Counted from the stretch's first letter, positions 24,821-34,278 are shown. The stretch: 64,000 bases of DNA from Gammaproteobacteria bacterium (GCA_024277915.1 JAJRUG010000112.1:1-64000); one strand, 5' to 3'. The notes: a model not told the origin generated them from the sequence alone. Numbers and translations are program-made.

Positions 24821-25696
24821 GTGATATACCGCAACAACGCCTATATTCTCAAAATTATCTGCCCGGATACCACCGGTATAGTGGCAGCTGTTTCCGGCTA
24901 TTTGTCGGAACAACAGAGCTTTATTGAAGAATCGACCCACTTTGGTGATCGGGACACGGGGCGATTTTTCATGCGTACACGCTTCACGCCGGCATCAGGA
25001 TCGCCTTCCGGACCGGAATTCATGGACAATTTTTCCGGCAATTTCGCGGCTATCGCAAAGCAGTTTGAGATGGACTGGGAGCTGTTTGATACCACTGTAC
25101 TGCCACGGGTTCTGGTCATGGTATCCAGCCATGAGCATTGCCTGAATGACCTGCTGTATCGTTACCGCACCGGTATGCTGCACATGGAAATTCCGGCAAT
25201 TGTCTCGAATCACCCGGATTTTTCCGAGTTGGCCAAATGGCACGGCATCCCCTTTTTCCATATACCGGTCTCACCCGAGAGCAAAAAGCAAAGCGAAAAT
25301 CGTTTACTGGAGATCATGGACGATACCCGGACGGATCTCATCGTACTTGCCCGCTACATGCAGGTGTTATCGGATAAACTTTGCGAACAACTGCCCGGGA
25401 AAATAATCAATATCCACCACTCGTTCCTGCCCGGGTTCAAGGGCGCCCGCCCCTACCACATGGCCTACGAACGTGGCGTGAAACTGATCGGTGCAACCGC
25501 CCACTATGTGACCCCCGAACTCGATGAAGGCCCGATCATTGAACAGACTGTAGAGCGGGTAGACCACAAGCATTCCCCTGCCGAACTGGCAGCGGTCGGC
25601 AAGGACGTCGAGAGCCTGACCCTGGCCCGAGCGGTTAAACTGCACATCGATCACCGCATATGCCTGAACGGCAAAAAAACCGTAGTATTACGATAG
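24821..25696 (+). CDS. purU: Formyltetrahydrofolate deformylase
   Basis: A 291-residue PurU that hydrolyses 10-formyltetrahydrofolate to formate and tetrahydrofolate, balancing one-carbon pools. It has an N-terminal ACT domain (ILKIICPDTTGIVAAVSGYLSEQ) and a C-terminal formyltransferase-like domain with IINIHHSFLPGFKGARPYHMAYERGVKLIGATAHYVTPELDEGPIIEQ, including the catalytic His and Asp. The start is a GTG at 24821 with no strong ribosome binding site. It may share a transcript with the kinase gene 54 bp downstream. Confidence 0.95.
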   Translation: MIYRNNAYILKIICPDTTGIVAAVSGYLSEQQSFIEESTHFGDRDTGRFFMRTRFTPASGSPSGPEFMDNFSGNFAAIAKQFEMDWELFDTTVLPRVLVMVSSHEHCLNDLLYRYRTGMLHMEIPAIVSNHPDFSELAKWHGIPFFHIPVSPESKKQSENRLLEIMDDTRTDLIVLARYMQVLSDKLCEQLPGKIINIHHSFLPGFKGARPYHMAYERGVKLIGATAHYVTPELDEGPIIEQTVERVDHKHSPAELAAVGKDVESLTLARAVKLHIDHRICLNGKKTVVLR

Positions 25697-25750
25697 TCAA
25701 CCAGCAACCCGTTCTATATCAATCGGCAGACATTCAACAGGAACCATAGC

Positions 25751-26554
25751 GTGACAAGAAGAGAATTGCCCGGGGCCAGATTCCTGAGAGTGCGCCAGAG
25801 ATTGGGCAAGTACCGTATAGAACGACGCATTTCAAATGGCCCGCGAGCGGCTGTCTATCGTGCATTCGACACCATTCACGGCACCAAGGTAGCGCTCAAG
25901 ATTCCGCATCCCGAATGCATGGATGATGAAAATCTGGATGAGTTTCGGAGAGAAGCCAGGCTATCAGTCCGTATGGAACATCCGAATGTGCTGCCGGTAC
26001 AAAATGCCTGTTTCATCGATCACTACTTTGTCATCGCGATGCCGCTGGGAATAGAAACACTGGCAGATCGAATGACGCGCAGAATGTCGACGACGCTGGC
26101 TCTGGATTTTACCCGGCAGGCACTGGCGGCGGTCGCACATGCCCACAGTCGAAAAATCATCCACTGCGATGTCAAACCGGAAAATTTCATCATATTTGAT
26201 GACAACCGGCTGCGTATCTCGGACTTTGGTTTCTCGAAAGTCGTAGTACGCACAGTCAAGGCATCAGGTTCCGGTACCGTTGGCTATCTCGCTCCTGAGC
26301 AGGCACTGGGGCGGCCAATGTTTCAATCTGATGTGTTCTCCCTGGGACTGGTAATTTACCAGTTATTCAGCGGTCAGCTACCGGAGTGGCCACACAAATG
26401 GCCACCACCCGGCTACCCGAGAATACGCAGCAAGCTCCGGCCAAAAGTGTTGTGGTGGCTCAAAAAGGCAATGGAGTTAAGACCTCAGGAACGCTTTCGC
26501 AATGCTGTAGCAATGGAAAATGCATTTGAGAAAATCCGGATCAAGGTGCGCTAG
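25751..26554 (+). CDS. Serine/threonine protein kinase (minimal, soluble)
   Basis: A 267-residue Hanks-type kinase with almost no extra sequence. Motifs in order: Gly-loop region SNGPRAAVYRAFD, the catalytic Lys in VALKIPH, HCDVKPENFII (HRD with Cys for Arg), the DFG in ISDFGFSK, and GTVGYLAPEQALG before the C-lobe. The N-terminus before the kinase domain is short and basic. There is no membrane helix, PASTA or sensor domain. GTG start. Three bases after its stop begins a PP2C phosphatase gene, so the two form a kinase/phosphatase switch. A type VI secretion link (PpkA/PppA) is not supported by the neighbours. Confidence 0.9.
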   Translation: MTRRELPGARFLRVRQRLGKYRIERRISNGPRAAVYRAFDTIHGTKVALKIPHPECMDDENLDEFRREARLSVRMEHPNVLPVQNACFIDHYFVIAMPLGIETLADRMTRRMSTTLALDFTRQALAAVAHAHSRKIIHCDVKPENFIIFDDNRLRISDFGFSKVVVRTVKASGSGTVGYLAPEQALGRPMFQSDVFSLGLVIYQLFSGQLPEWPHKWPPPGYPRIRSKLRPKVLWWLKKAMELRPQERFRNAVAMENAFEKIRIKVR

Positions 26555-26557
26555 GCG

Positions 26558-27427
26558 ATGGCTATCAGTACTTCTTTGAATCGCGGGGCAATCACGTCAG
26601 CAAGGTTCTATACAGATGATACTGATTCGCAGCTTGATGTATTCCAGACACCGCAAGGAACCGTTGCAGCTGCCTGGATAGGCAACGCCGAAAAACCCGG
26701 CCCAAACGAAGACTCGGCTGCCATCATTCCGGTTGATGATCAGCACCTGATACTGGCAGTTGCCGATGGCGTCGGCGGAATGCCTGCTGCAAAAAGAGCA
26801 TCTAATGTCGCCCTGGAAACTGTCGCTGCCGCATTGAAGAACATGGATTCAGGCGCAAGGAAACTGCGATCCGTCATCATGGACGGGATTGAAGCGGCTA
26901 ACCAGGCGGTTCTTGACCTCGGTGTAGGGGCAGCCACCACACTCGCACTTGCAGAAATCGGACCAGACTATATCAGAAGCTACCATGTCGGCGATTCAGT
27001 TGTCTGGCTATGCGGGCAGCGTGGTAAAACCAAACTGCAAACCACACCACATTCCCCGGTCTGCTTCGCGATGGAAGCAGGCCTGATCAACGAATCAGAA
27101 GCCTTGCATCACTCCGAGCTGAACCTGATATTCAATGTAATCGGAAGCAGCGATATGCGTATTGAAATCGGGTCAGAGTTGCCGATGGCACCTCGCGATA
27201 CTCTGCTTCTGGCAAGTGATGGTCTCGTTGACAACCTGATGCAAGACGAAATCATAGAACTGATGCGTCGCGGCCCACTCGACAAGGCCATTCAGTCACT
27301 TTCACAGCTGGCACAGCACCGAATGATGAACGGCAACAGTACAATGCCATCAAAGCCGGATGACTTCACAACTGTGTTGTTCAGACAAACACTACCACGC
27401 AGAAAAACCAGGAAACATAAAGGATAA
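26558..27427 (+). CDS. PP2C-family protein phosphatase
   Basis: A 289-residue metal-dependent Ser/Thr phosphatase. The metal-binding aspartates lie in GPNEDSAAII, LAVADGVGGMPAAKRAS, LLASDGLVDNL and PDDFTTVLF, so it should be active. HVGDSVVWLC is the usual core beta strand. It has no membrane helix. Its start is three bases from the kinase stop, and it should reverse the kinase's phosphorylations. The C-terminal tail is basic (RRKTRKHKG). The ancestral partner could be a signalling protein elsewhere in the genome. Confidence 0.9.
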   Translation: MAISTSLNRGAITSARFYTDDTDSQLDVFQTPQGTVAAAWIGNAEKPGPNEDSAAIIPVDDQHLILAVADGVGGMPAAKRASNVALETVAAALKNMDSGARKLRSVIMDGIEAANQAVLDLGVGAATTLALAEIGPDYIRSYHVGDSVVWLCGQRGKTKLQTTPHSPVCFAMEAGLINESEALHHSELNLIFNVIGSSDMRIEIGSELPMAPRDTLLLASDGLVDNLMQDEIIELMRRGPLDKAIQSLSQLAQHRMMNGNSTMPSKPDDFTTVLFRQTLPRRKTRKHKG

Positions 27428-27512
27428 AACAGGATCGAACCGGGGTTTCCAGAAAATCCTGTATTCAGAGTCCGATACTACTCCTCGAATACCTGAGCAA
27501 CCGTTGCGGTCA

Positions 27513-27598
27513 GAGGATACGTGCCGTTAACCCTTGCGGCGAAATAAAGCGGACCGAAGGGAGCCATTCGCCTGCAAGGGTTAACGGCACGTATCCTC
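27513..27598. repeat. 25-bp perfect inverted repeat forming a long hairpin
   Basis: Arms 27513-27537 and 27574-27598 are exact reverse complements over 25 bases, with a 36-base loop; a further six base pairs can form after a one-base bulge. It lies between the convergent PP2C and cupin genes. It is far longer than an ordinary terminator and has no T-run, so a REP/MITE-like mobile hairpin that also separates the two transcripts is plausible. Confidence 0.85.
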
Positions 27599-27622
27599 GG
27601 GGGAGCACCGCCAAATCAGCTA

Positions 27623-28561
27623 TCAGTCATCGTCGTGATGATGGTGATGCCCGTGGATATCCAGAATATGACGATCACTCTGGTAATCCTTGTGCTCAAA
27701 ATCCATGGGGCCATGAGGATGATTGTGCCCATTTGATTCTACCCATTGAAATAGCTGCGGACGCTGGCGGTACAGATGCGCTGCTGCACGTTTCATATTT
27801 TCGTCAGGGTTAGACCAAGGATTAAAATGGAAATAGTTATGCAGCTTGGAATCAGTACGGCCGAATGCGATTGTTCCCAGCTTGCAGCGGAACCTTCCGT
27901 GGTTGATATAAGGGGGGCGCCAGAAATATCCGCCCGTCGGCAAATCGCCGAACTGCAACATCCAGGATGTACCCCAGATGTGGTAGCTCTCCTCTGCACA
28001 GTCATGGTATGAAATATTATTCTGCTCGAACTCGGGCGACATCATGTAGAGAAAGCTCATGGCTTCACTCAATGGGTCATAGCGAAGCACCTTGATCAAG
28101 CAACCGCTTGCGACTGATGGCCGCACCAGGTTACCCGGTGCCCATGGCATATCCCCATAGGTATTGACAGAGACATAGCCTTCTTTAAGTGTCAGCTGGT
28201 GGTTCTCATCTGATTCTTCATAGCTAGGCTCGCTGTTGTTATACATGACCAGTGCTTCACACCCGTCAGGAACGCTGATCGCGCCAATAGCCATACCCGC
28301 CGGGACGAACAGATAGTGCCCTTCTGTATACACCGTATCGCCGACTTTCATCGCACCGGTCAGCACGAACATTTCCAGATCAGAATAGCTCAGACCCGGT
28401 TTGCGGCTGAAACCGCCATCAAAACGAATCTTCAGCGTACAAGCACCTGTATCCAGATCGAGAGACAGGACTTTATAGTGACTCCCTTTGAATCCTGATA
28501 CCTGGAATTTCTTGAAATCTTCGTTTAGCTCAACAAATGGTTCTATATGTGGACGGGACAA
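27623..28561 (-). CDS. Two-domain cupin protein with His-rich C-terminal tail
   Basis: A 312-residue protein with cupin-like features, resembling ChrR-type or DUF4437-like cupins. The first cupin has LEMFVLTGAMKVGDTVYTEGHYLFVPAG; the second half has AEESYHIWGTSWMLQFGDLPTGGYFWRPPYINHG. The C-terminus is a metal-binding-looking tail with a run of His followed by Asp (ending HHHHHDDD). I place the start at TTG 28561, because a perfect AAGGAG lies six bases upstream; the longer in-frame ATG at 28630 has no such site. It follows the 88-residue gene, probably in one operon. A dioxygenase or metal-dependent isomerase is possible, but the reaction is unknown. Confidence 0.65.
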   Translation of the reverse strand: MSRPHIEPFVELNEDFKKFQVSGFKGSHYKVLSLDLDTGACTLKIRFDGGFSRKPGLSYSDLEMFVLTGAMKVGDTVYTEGHYLFVPAGMAIGAISVPDGCEALVMYNNSEPSYEESDENHQLTLKEGYVSVNTYGDMPWAPGNLVRPSVASGCLIKVLRYDPLSEAMSFLYMMSPEFEQNNISYHDCAEESYHIWGTSWMLQFGDLPTGGYFWRPPYINHGRFRCKLGTIAFGRTDSKLHNYFHFNPWSNPDENMKRAAAHLYRQRPQLFQWVESNGHNHPHGPMDFEHKDYQSDRHILDIHGHHHHHDDD

Positions 28562-28659
28562 GTTCGTCTCCTTAAATTCTGTTTTTAGCTGTTCGAGCCA
28601 GTCATCACAATGACCCGCCCTGTGTAACAATCCAACCCTTTTCGGATAGATTGTGCCTG

Positions 28660-28926
28660 TTAAAAAATTACTTTGTGCTTCCGGTCCGGTTCAACAGGAA
28701 GCTCACTGTCAGGAATCTTGCGTGTAAGATCGCCGTCAAAATTGAAGCCCTTGTTCTGAACCGTATCAAGAAACTCCTTGTACCATTCCACTCGCTGTGG
28801 CTCCAACTCATCCATTTCCTTAACGATCGCCTCGTAACGGGTAATCTGCTCGGCGATGTTTTCATCCAGCCACTGCTGCATTTCCTCGCTGCGAGATGGT
28901 GCTTTATCTTGAACTCTACTAGTCAT
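28660..28926 (-). CDS. Small acidic hypothetical protein
   Basis: An 88-residue charged, helix-rich protein (MQQWLDENIAEQITRYEAIVKEMDELEPQRVEWYKEFLDTV) with no signal peptide or membrane segment. It ends about 100 bp before the cupin gene on the same strand, and the two may be cotranscribed. The family is not recognised. Its size and composition fit a small subunit or partner protein. Confidence 0.65.
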   Translation of the reverse strand: MTSRVQDKAPSRSEEMQQWLDENIAEQITRYEAIVKEMDELEPQRVEWYKEFLDTVQNKGFNFDGDLTRKIPDSELPVEPDRKHKVIF

Positions 28927-29036
28927 GCGGTAGCTATCCTCTGTATAAGATCCAACAACTGATTAGTGACTGAATCAGGCTGCGCATAGTGTACCTCTAT
29001 TTCCGTAGTCATTGATGACCTAGATCACCAGTAGCC

Positions 29037-29107
29037 CTGCAGGAGCAGCTTCCAGCTGCGGTCTAACCCGGACACCCCAATCAATCACGGCTGGAATCCG
29101 CGGCTAC
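29037..29107. repeat. REP-like inverted pair
   Basis: GCAGGAGCAGCTTCCAGCTGCGG (written as its 5' part near 29038) and an inverted related unit near 29085-29107 flank a short spacer. Each unit can fold into a small hairpin and resembles the GC-rich extragenic palindromes of gammaproteobacteria. It lies directly after the indolepyruvate oxidoreductase stop. Confidence 0.45.
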
Positions 29108-32100
29108 ACTTGCTTGTAGCGCTTCATTAGCTCCTGCTGTACTTTTACAGCCTGCTTGACTGCGGCCATTTTCACAGGCCCGAATCCTCGAATGCCATCC
29201 GGCAAAGAAGCAAGCTCTACTGCAATACTATGGTTATTCGAAGACAGCCCCTCCAGAACGACCGCTATCGTCTGCTCATAGTCGGAAATCAACTGTCGCT
29301 CTTTCTTTCGCTCGGGATGCCATGCAAAAACATCCAGCCAGGTGCCACGCAGGAACCGAAGTCGCGCCAGAAGGCGAAAAAGAATCATTATCCAGCCGCC
29401 GAAAGTGAATTTCCTGGGGCGTCCACTATCAGGATCGACAGGAGCAATCATCGGCGGGGATAAATGGAATTTAAGGGTGAAATCACCATCCATCTTTTTT
29501 CGGATACGCTCAATAAAGCCGGTTTCAGAAAATAGCCGCCCAACTTCATATTCATCTTTATAGGCCAGCAGTTTGAAGTAGTTTCTAGCCACAGCCTCCG
29601 CCAAACTGTTTTCCGCATCACCGATGTGCTTGAACTCTGCTTGCTGCACCTGACGCACCAGGGCCTCATAGCGCTGTGCATAGGCCTTATCCTGATAGGC
29701 GACGAGAAAATTCTTGCGTCGATCTAGAACAGCTTCCAGACCGGATGCGATGCCATTCTCCGTATCAGTTGATTCCACATTGGCATCAAGACTGGCTTCT
29801 ACCGAGGCCATATCAACCGCGGCACGGCGTCCCCACCAAAATGCCTCCTTGTTTTGATCGATTGCCGCCCCGTTCATTTCGATGGCCTGGAGAATCGAGG
29901 ACTCCTCAAGAGGGATCAACCCCTTTTGCCAGGCATAGCCAACCATGAAAATATTGGTTGAGACTGTCCCTCCCATAAGTCCGTCAGCGAGGCGTGTTGC
30001 CTCAACAAAATATGTCTGACCCTCCATTACGGCTGACGATATCGCATCGCGCATCGCGCAGCCCGGCAGCGTGTAATCACGATCGTTGATCACCGTTGAC
30101 GGCATGTCGTGATGGGTGTTGACCACAGCCTTGCTGATACTGCGCGTCAATTTGCCCAGCGCCTCGGCTCCAGACCCGACCACAATATCGCAGGCCAGTA
30201 ACAAGTTGGCTTCACCTGCCGGAATTCGGGCAGCGTAGAGTGTACTTTTGTCCTTGCCGATACGGAGGTGACTGATTACGGCCCCGAATTTCTGTGCCAG
30301 GCCGGTCTGATCAAGCACTGCAACCCCTTTCTCCTCCAGATTTGCAGCCATGCCCAACAAAGCACCAACCGTGACCACACCCGTACCACCAATACCGGTA
30401 ATCAGAATGCCGTAATTCTTATCAAGCTCGGGCAGTTCCGGGGCAGGTAACCCCTCGGCTGTCATATGCTTGGCGGGAGGCTTATGCAATTGGCCCCCAT
30501 GCACCGTTACAAAACTGGGGCAAAACCCCTCCACACAGGAAAAGTCCTTGTTACATGCCCCTTGATTGATAGTTCGTTTCCGCCCGAATTCCGTTGCGAC
30601 CGGAACAACTGACAAACAGTTTGAAATCGTGTTGCAGTCTCCGCAGCCTTCACAAACCAGGTCGTTGATGAATACCCGGATCGGCGGGTCGTTCATTAGC
30701 CCGCGTTTTCGGCGCCGACGTTTTTCCGCGGCACACACCTGATCATAGATCAGCACCGATACGCCGGGATGCTCTCTAAGCTCTCTCTGCAATCGATCCA
30801 TTTCCCGGCGATGATGAAAGCTGACCCCCCTGGCAAAGTCCCGGGAATTCGTATTCCCGCCAGGCTCATCTCGCACGACAGCGATACGCCGAATACCTTC
30901 CCCGTATAGCTGCTGGGTAATCTGCTCGACGCTGAGCATACCGTCGACCGGCTGCCCTCCCGTCATCGCAACTGCATCGTTGTACAAGATTTTGTAAGTG
31001 ATATTCACACCCGCTGCCAAAGTTGCCCGAATAGCCAGCAGACCGGAATGAAAATAAGTGCCATCACCAAGGTTCTGAAACACATGGGCAGTCTCTGTGA
31101 ACGGCGCCTGACCAATCCAGGTAGCACCCTCACCACCCATTTGAGTGAAAGTCGCCGTATTCCGGTTCATCCAGGTCGCCATATAATGACAACCGATACC
31201 TGCCATAGCCCTGCTGCCCTCGGGAACCAGTGTCGAGGTGTTATGCGGACATCCCGAACAAAAATGCGGCAATCGCGGAACTATTGCCTTTGGCCTTGCG
31301 AGTGATTGTTCCTTGCGTTCCAGAAATGCGAGTCGCTCGGTGATCTTTTCACTGGTGTGGAACTTTCTGATCCGGGCTGCAATCACCCGCGCGATACCTG
31401 CCGGCGTCAATTCACCCGTCGATGGCAAGGACCACTCGCCCTGCTCATCAAACTTGCCAATCACACGTGGTCTTACCTGTGGGTTCCAGTTGTAGAGCTG
31501 TTCCTTGAGCTGATTTTCGATGAGGGCACGTTTTTCTTCAACAACCAGAACTTCCTCCAGCCCCTCAGCGAATGATCTGGTGCCTTCTTTTTCCAGCGGC
31601 CAACTCATTCCGACCTTGTAAACCCGCAACCCAATCTCACCGGCAAGATCATCATCGATACCCAGATCATCCAGCGCTTGACGTACATCAAGGTAACTTT
31701 TCCCGGTGGTGACGATACCAAGGCGCGGATTCGGGCTATCAATCACAACCCGGTCAAAACGATTGGCACGGGAAAAAGCGAGGGCGGCGTATACCTTCTG
31801 CCGGTGCAAGCGCTCTTCTTGTTCAACAGGAGAATCCGGCCAACGAAGGTTCAATCCTGCAGGTGGCATCTGAAAATCATTAACTGTCTGGATTTTGACG
31901 CGATTGATATCCGCGTCTGCTGTTGAGGATGAGTCCAGGAGCTCTGTCGCGCAGGTTATCCCTGTCCAGCAACCGCTGTACCGCGACATGGCCCAGCCCA
32001 TGATGCCAAAATCAAGCAGATCTTCGATACCCGCCGGGTTGAGCACAGGAATCATCGCATCCGCAAATGCATGCTCACTTTGATGCGGGAACGTCGACGA

Positions 32101-32547
32101 CTTGGCAGCATGGTCATCACCAGCGATTGCCAGGACACCTCCATGGGATGAACTACCCGCGGCATTCGCATGCTTGAATACATCGCCGCTCCGGTCTACA
32201 CCCGGACCTTTCCCGTACCACATGCTGAAAACACCGTCGTACTTTGCGCCCTGAAACAAATTGACCTGCTGGCTGCCCCATACAGCAGTGGCGCCAAGAT
32301 CCTCGTTAACACCTGGCCGAAAGTGAATATGCTGCTGATCCAGAAACCGCTGGGCATTCCACAGCTGCAGGTCAAGATTCCCCAAGGGTGAGCCCCGGTA
32401 TCCGGAAATAAATCCGGCTGTATTCAGCCCCTGCCGGGCATCACGTTGCCTCTGCACCAGCAACAGGCGCACCAGTGCCTGAATGCCTGTTAGGTAGATA
32501 CTGCCGGATGTTTTACTGTATTTGTCATCGAGAGAAAGCGTAGTCAT
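29104..32547 (-). CDS. Indolepyruvate ferredoxin oxidoreductase, fused alpha and beta subunits
   Basis: A 1147-residue fusion of IorA and IorB that oxidatively decarboxylates aryl pyruvates to aryl-acetyl-CoA with ferredoxin. Order of domains: N-terminal TPP/pyrimidine domain (SGYRGSPLGNLD, DDHAAKSSTFPHQSE), a C-terminal TPP domain (GCPHNTSTLVPEGS, GCHYMATWMN, GDGTYFHSGL...YNDAVAMTGGQPVDG), a ferredoxin-like stretch with CEGCGDCNTISNC, and the gamma-type domain (GILITGIGGTGVVTVGALLGMAA). I use the start at MTTLSLDDKYS (32547) because homologues begin there; an in-frame ATG at 32604 adds 19 untypical residues. It stands alone on the minus strand. Normal length for the fused aerobic form. Confidence 0.9.
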   Translation of the reverse strand: MTTLSLDDKYSKTSGSIYLTGIQALVRLLLVQRQRDARQGLNTAGFISGYRGSPLGNLDLQLWNAQRFLDQQHIHFRPGVNEDLGATAVWGSQQVNLFQGAKYDGVFSMWYGKGPGVDRSGDVFKHANAAGSSSHGGVLAIAGDDHAAKSSTFPHQSEHAFADAMIPVLNPAGIEDLLDFGIMGWAMSRYSGCWTGITCATELLDSSSTADADINRVKIQTVNDFQMPPAGLNLRWPDSPVEQEERLHRQKVYAALAFSRANRFDRVVIDSPNPRLGIVTTGKSYLDVRQALDDLGIDDDLAGEIGLRVYKVGMSWPLEKEGTRSFAEGLEEVLVVEEKRALIENQLKEQLYNWNPQVRPRVIGKFDEQGEWSLPSTGELTPAGIARVIAARIRKFHTSEKITERLAFLERKEQSLARPKAIVPRLPHFCSGCPHNTSTLVPEGSRAMAGIGCHYMATWMNRNTATFTQMGGEGATWIGQAPFTETAHVFQNLGDGTYFHSGLLAIRATLAAGVNITYKILYNDAVAMTGGQPVDGMLSVEQITQQLYGEGIRRIAVVRDEPGGNTNSRDFARGVSFHHRREMDRLQRELREHPGVSVLIYDQVCAAEKRRRRKRGLMNDPPIRVFINDLVCEGCGDCNTISNCLSVVPVATEFGRKRTINQGACNKDFSCVEGFCPSFVTVHGGQLHKPPAKHMTAEGLPAPELPELDKNYGILITGIGGTGVVTVGALLGMAANLEEKGVAVLDQTGLAQKFGAVISHLRIGKDKSTLYAARIPAGEANLLLACDIVVGSGAEALGKLTRSISKAVVNTHHDMPSTVINDRDYTLPGCAMRDAISSAVMEGQTYFVEATRLADGLMGGTVSTNIFMVGYAWQKGLIPLEESSILQAIEMNGAAIDQNKEAFWWGRRAAVDMASVEASLDANVESTDTENGIASGLEAVLDRRKNFLVAYQDKAYAQRYEALVRQVQQAEFKHIGDAENSLAEAVARNYFKLLAYKDEYEVGRLFSETGFIERIRKKMDGDFTLKFHLSPPMIAPVDPDSGRPRKFTFGGWIMILFRLLARLRFLRGTWLDVFAWHPERKKERQLISDYEQTIAVVLEGLSSNNHSIAVELASLPDGIRGFGPVKMAAVKQAVKVQQELMKRYKQV

Positions 32548-32648
32548 AACCTGGATATCGGAGTGATATTTGGATAGCTCTAGATTACTACAGATTCCCG
32601 ACACCTTCCTGACTCCGGTGGCTGTTACGCGAGCAATTTCTGCCTGGT

Positions 32649-33692
32649 TCAGGTACTGGCCTGCCTCACTATTTCTTCCGCCCGGGTCTTTTGATCGGTC
32701 AACGAACGGGCAACCGCCAACTGCCCCGCTGCACGGATCTGGTTGTGTTCACTGTGACCGGGGAATCGTTCGGGATCCCACCCGAAATAGGACTCGTTCA
32801 GCGCATCTGCACAAAACCTGGCGGCCAGTTCGATCAGGATTGTTTGGGTCGCCAGAACGATCGAATCTGTTTCTTCCGGCCGAATCCACCCGGCTGTTTC
32901 ACTCAGATAGGCTTTCACTGCCGGTGCGAATAAATCCATCGAAAACACACCCGTCGCTGAGTCCTCCCCCGCCGGGTTGCACCAGGAGCGGAATGCATCC
33001 CCCAGTTCGAGTGGCAGCTGCATGGTGCCGATCGTGTCAAAATCGATCATGCAAACCGGTTCGTCGCTCTCCCGGGTGAACAGGAAATTAGAAATCTTGG
33101 GATCGCCGTGAACGATTCGTTCCGGAACATCGGGTAAAGCGGGCAGTGAATCCGCAAAAACCAGAATCTGATCGGCCAGACTCGCGATCACTTCATAGTG
33201 CGAGTGATGTTTTTGCTCGTCGAGCGCAGCACGCAGAGCTGCAAGATGTTTGGCCGTATCGTGAACACCCGGACGTTGATTGCCGAACTGGTACCTCAAG
33301 TCGGCAACCGAGCGATGAAACCGGGCCAGCATCATTCCGGCACCTGCCGCCTGCCGACCGTTGTCGAGCAGATCATGGCTGACCCCTTCAATATAGGTCA
33401 GAATCCGCCAGGTTTCGCCGCCATGGTCAAAATAACAATCTCCTGTATTGGTTCGCAGTAGCCCAGGCGTTACCAGTCCTTTTGCGGCAAGGTGGCGGGT
33501 CACAGCATCAATGGCCTCATTGATCGCAGGGGGAAACATCCCATTGACTTGCTGCAAGACAGCGCACGACTGCCCGGGCATCCGGATTAGAGAAGTTCTG
33601 TTGATCAAGCCACTGCCCAGCGGAGAAATACCACTCGCCTCCAGCCCGAAAGCAGATAATATCGTTTGAAAATCGGGACTTAAGGAATCCAT
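32649..33692 (-). CDS. Aminoglycoside/homoserine-kinase-like phosphotransferase
   Basis: A 347-residue APH-fold kinase (homoserine kinase / choline kinase / N-acetylhexosamine kinase superfamily). The catalytic loop IVHGDPKISNFLF and the metal-binding CMIDFDTIG (the DFD Asp) are both present, and the middle holds the usual ITYIEG-like segment (LTYIEGVSHDLL). Its substrate is probably a sugar or amino alcohol rather than an antibiotic; similarity of the N-terminus GSGLINRTSLI to N-acetylhexosamine kinases is only suggestive. The start is uncertain between 33692 and 33746. It is 100 bp upstream of the indolepyruvate enzyme on the same strand. Confidence 0.75.
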   Translation of the reverse strand: MDSLSPDFQTILSAFGLEASGISPLGSGLINRTSLIRMPGQSCAVLQQVNGMFPPAINEAIDAVTRHLAAKGLVTPGLLRTNTGDCYFDHGGETWRILTYIEGVSHDLLDNGRQAAGAGMMLARFHRSVADLRYQFGNQRPGVHDTAKHLAALRAALDEQKHHSHYEVIASLADQILVFADSLPALPDVPERIVHGDPKISNFLFTRESDEPVCMIDFDTIGTMQLPLELGDAFRSWCNPAGEDSATGVFSMDLFAPAVKAYLSETAGWIRPEETDSIVLATQTILIELAARFCADALNESYFGWDPERFPGHSEHNQIRAAGQLAVARSLTDQKTRAEEIVRQAST

Positions 33693-33923
33693 ACAGAAAA
33701 ATGATGCTGCCGTCAGTGAGAGAGCGCCCGACTCATATTCCCACATTTTTTCCGTATCTTACAGGCATATCGCCTGTTTTCTGTTGTGAAAACAGTATTA
33801 TGGAAGGTGGGCTAAAGCGCGCAGAATTCCCCGAAAACAGGACTTGGAACCTGCGCCGGACGCCCATACAATATAGTATCGATACCGAACTATTTTTACA
33901 CGGCCAACCTGGATACCTCAGAC

Positions 33924-34259
33924 ATGAACAGCCTGACACTTAATTTTACCGATGCGGCGGCAGCCAAGGTCAGTACGCTGATCACCGAAGAAGATAATCC
34001 GAATCTGAAGCTTCGCGTTTTTGTTTCGGGCGGCGGCTGCTCGGGATTTCAATACGGCTTCACGTTTGATGAAGAATTGGGCGATGGCGATACCCGGGTG
34101 GAAAACCAGGGTGTTACATTACTGATCGATCCGATGAGTATTCAGTATCTGTCCGGCGCGGACATCGACTATAAAGATGACCTCGAAGGTGCGCGGTTTA
34201 TTATCCGCAATCCGAATGCCGCCACCACCTGCGGCTGCGGATCATCTTTCTCTGTTTGA
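33924..34259 (+). CDS. erpA: Iron-sulfur cluster insertion protein ErpA
   Basis: A 111-residue A-type carrier that delivers Fe-S clusters to apoproteins. The three cysteines are present: one in [14 protein letters not shown] and two in the C-terminal [28 protein letters not shown] is the family's core. Length is typical. It stands next to a Cys-rich MarR regulator and a glutaredoxin fusion carrying an IscA-like domain, so this stretch is an Fe-S and redox group. Confidence 0.93.
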   Translation: MNSLTLNFTDAAAAKVSTLITEEDNPNLKLRVFVSGGGCSGFQYGFTFDEELGDGDTRVENQGVTLLIDPMSIQYLSGADIDYKDDLEGARFIIRNPNAATTCGCGSSFSV

Positions 34260-34278
34260 CGCCCCGCTCTTTGACACA

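Noticed and set aside
25751-27427. Type VI secretion regulatory pair (PpkA/PppA)
   Set aside because: No secretion-system gene is adjacent and the kinase has no membrane or sensor domain, so this label is not supported.
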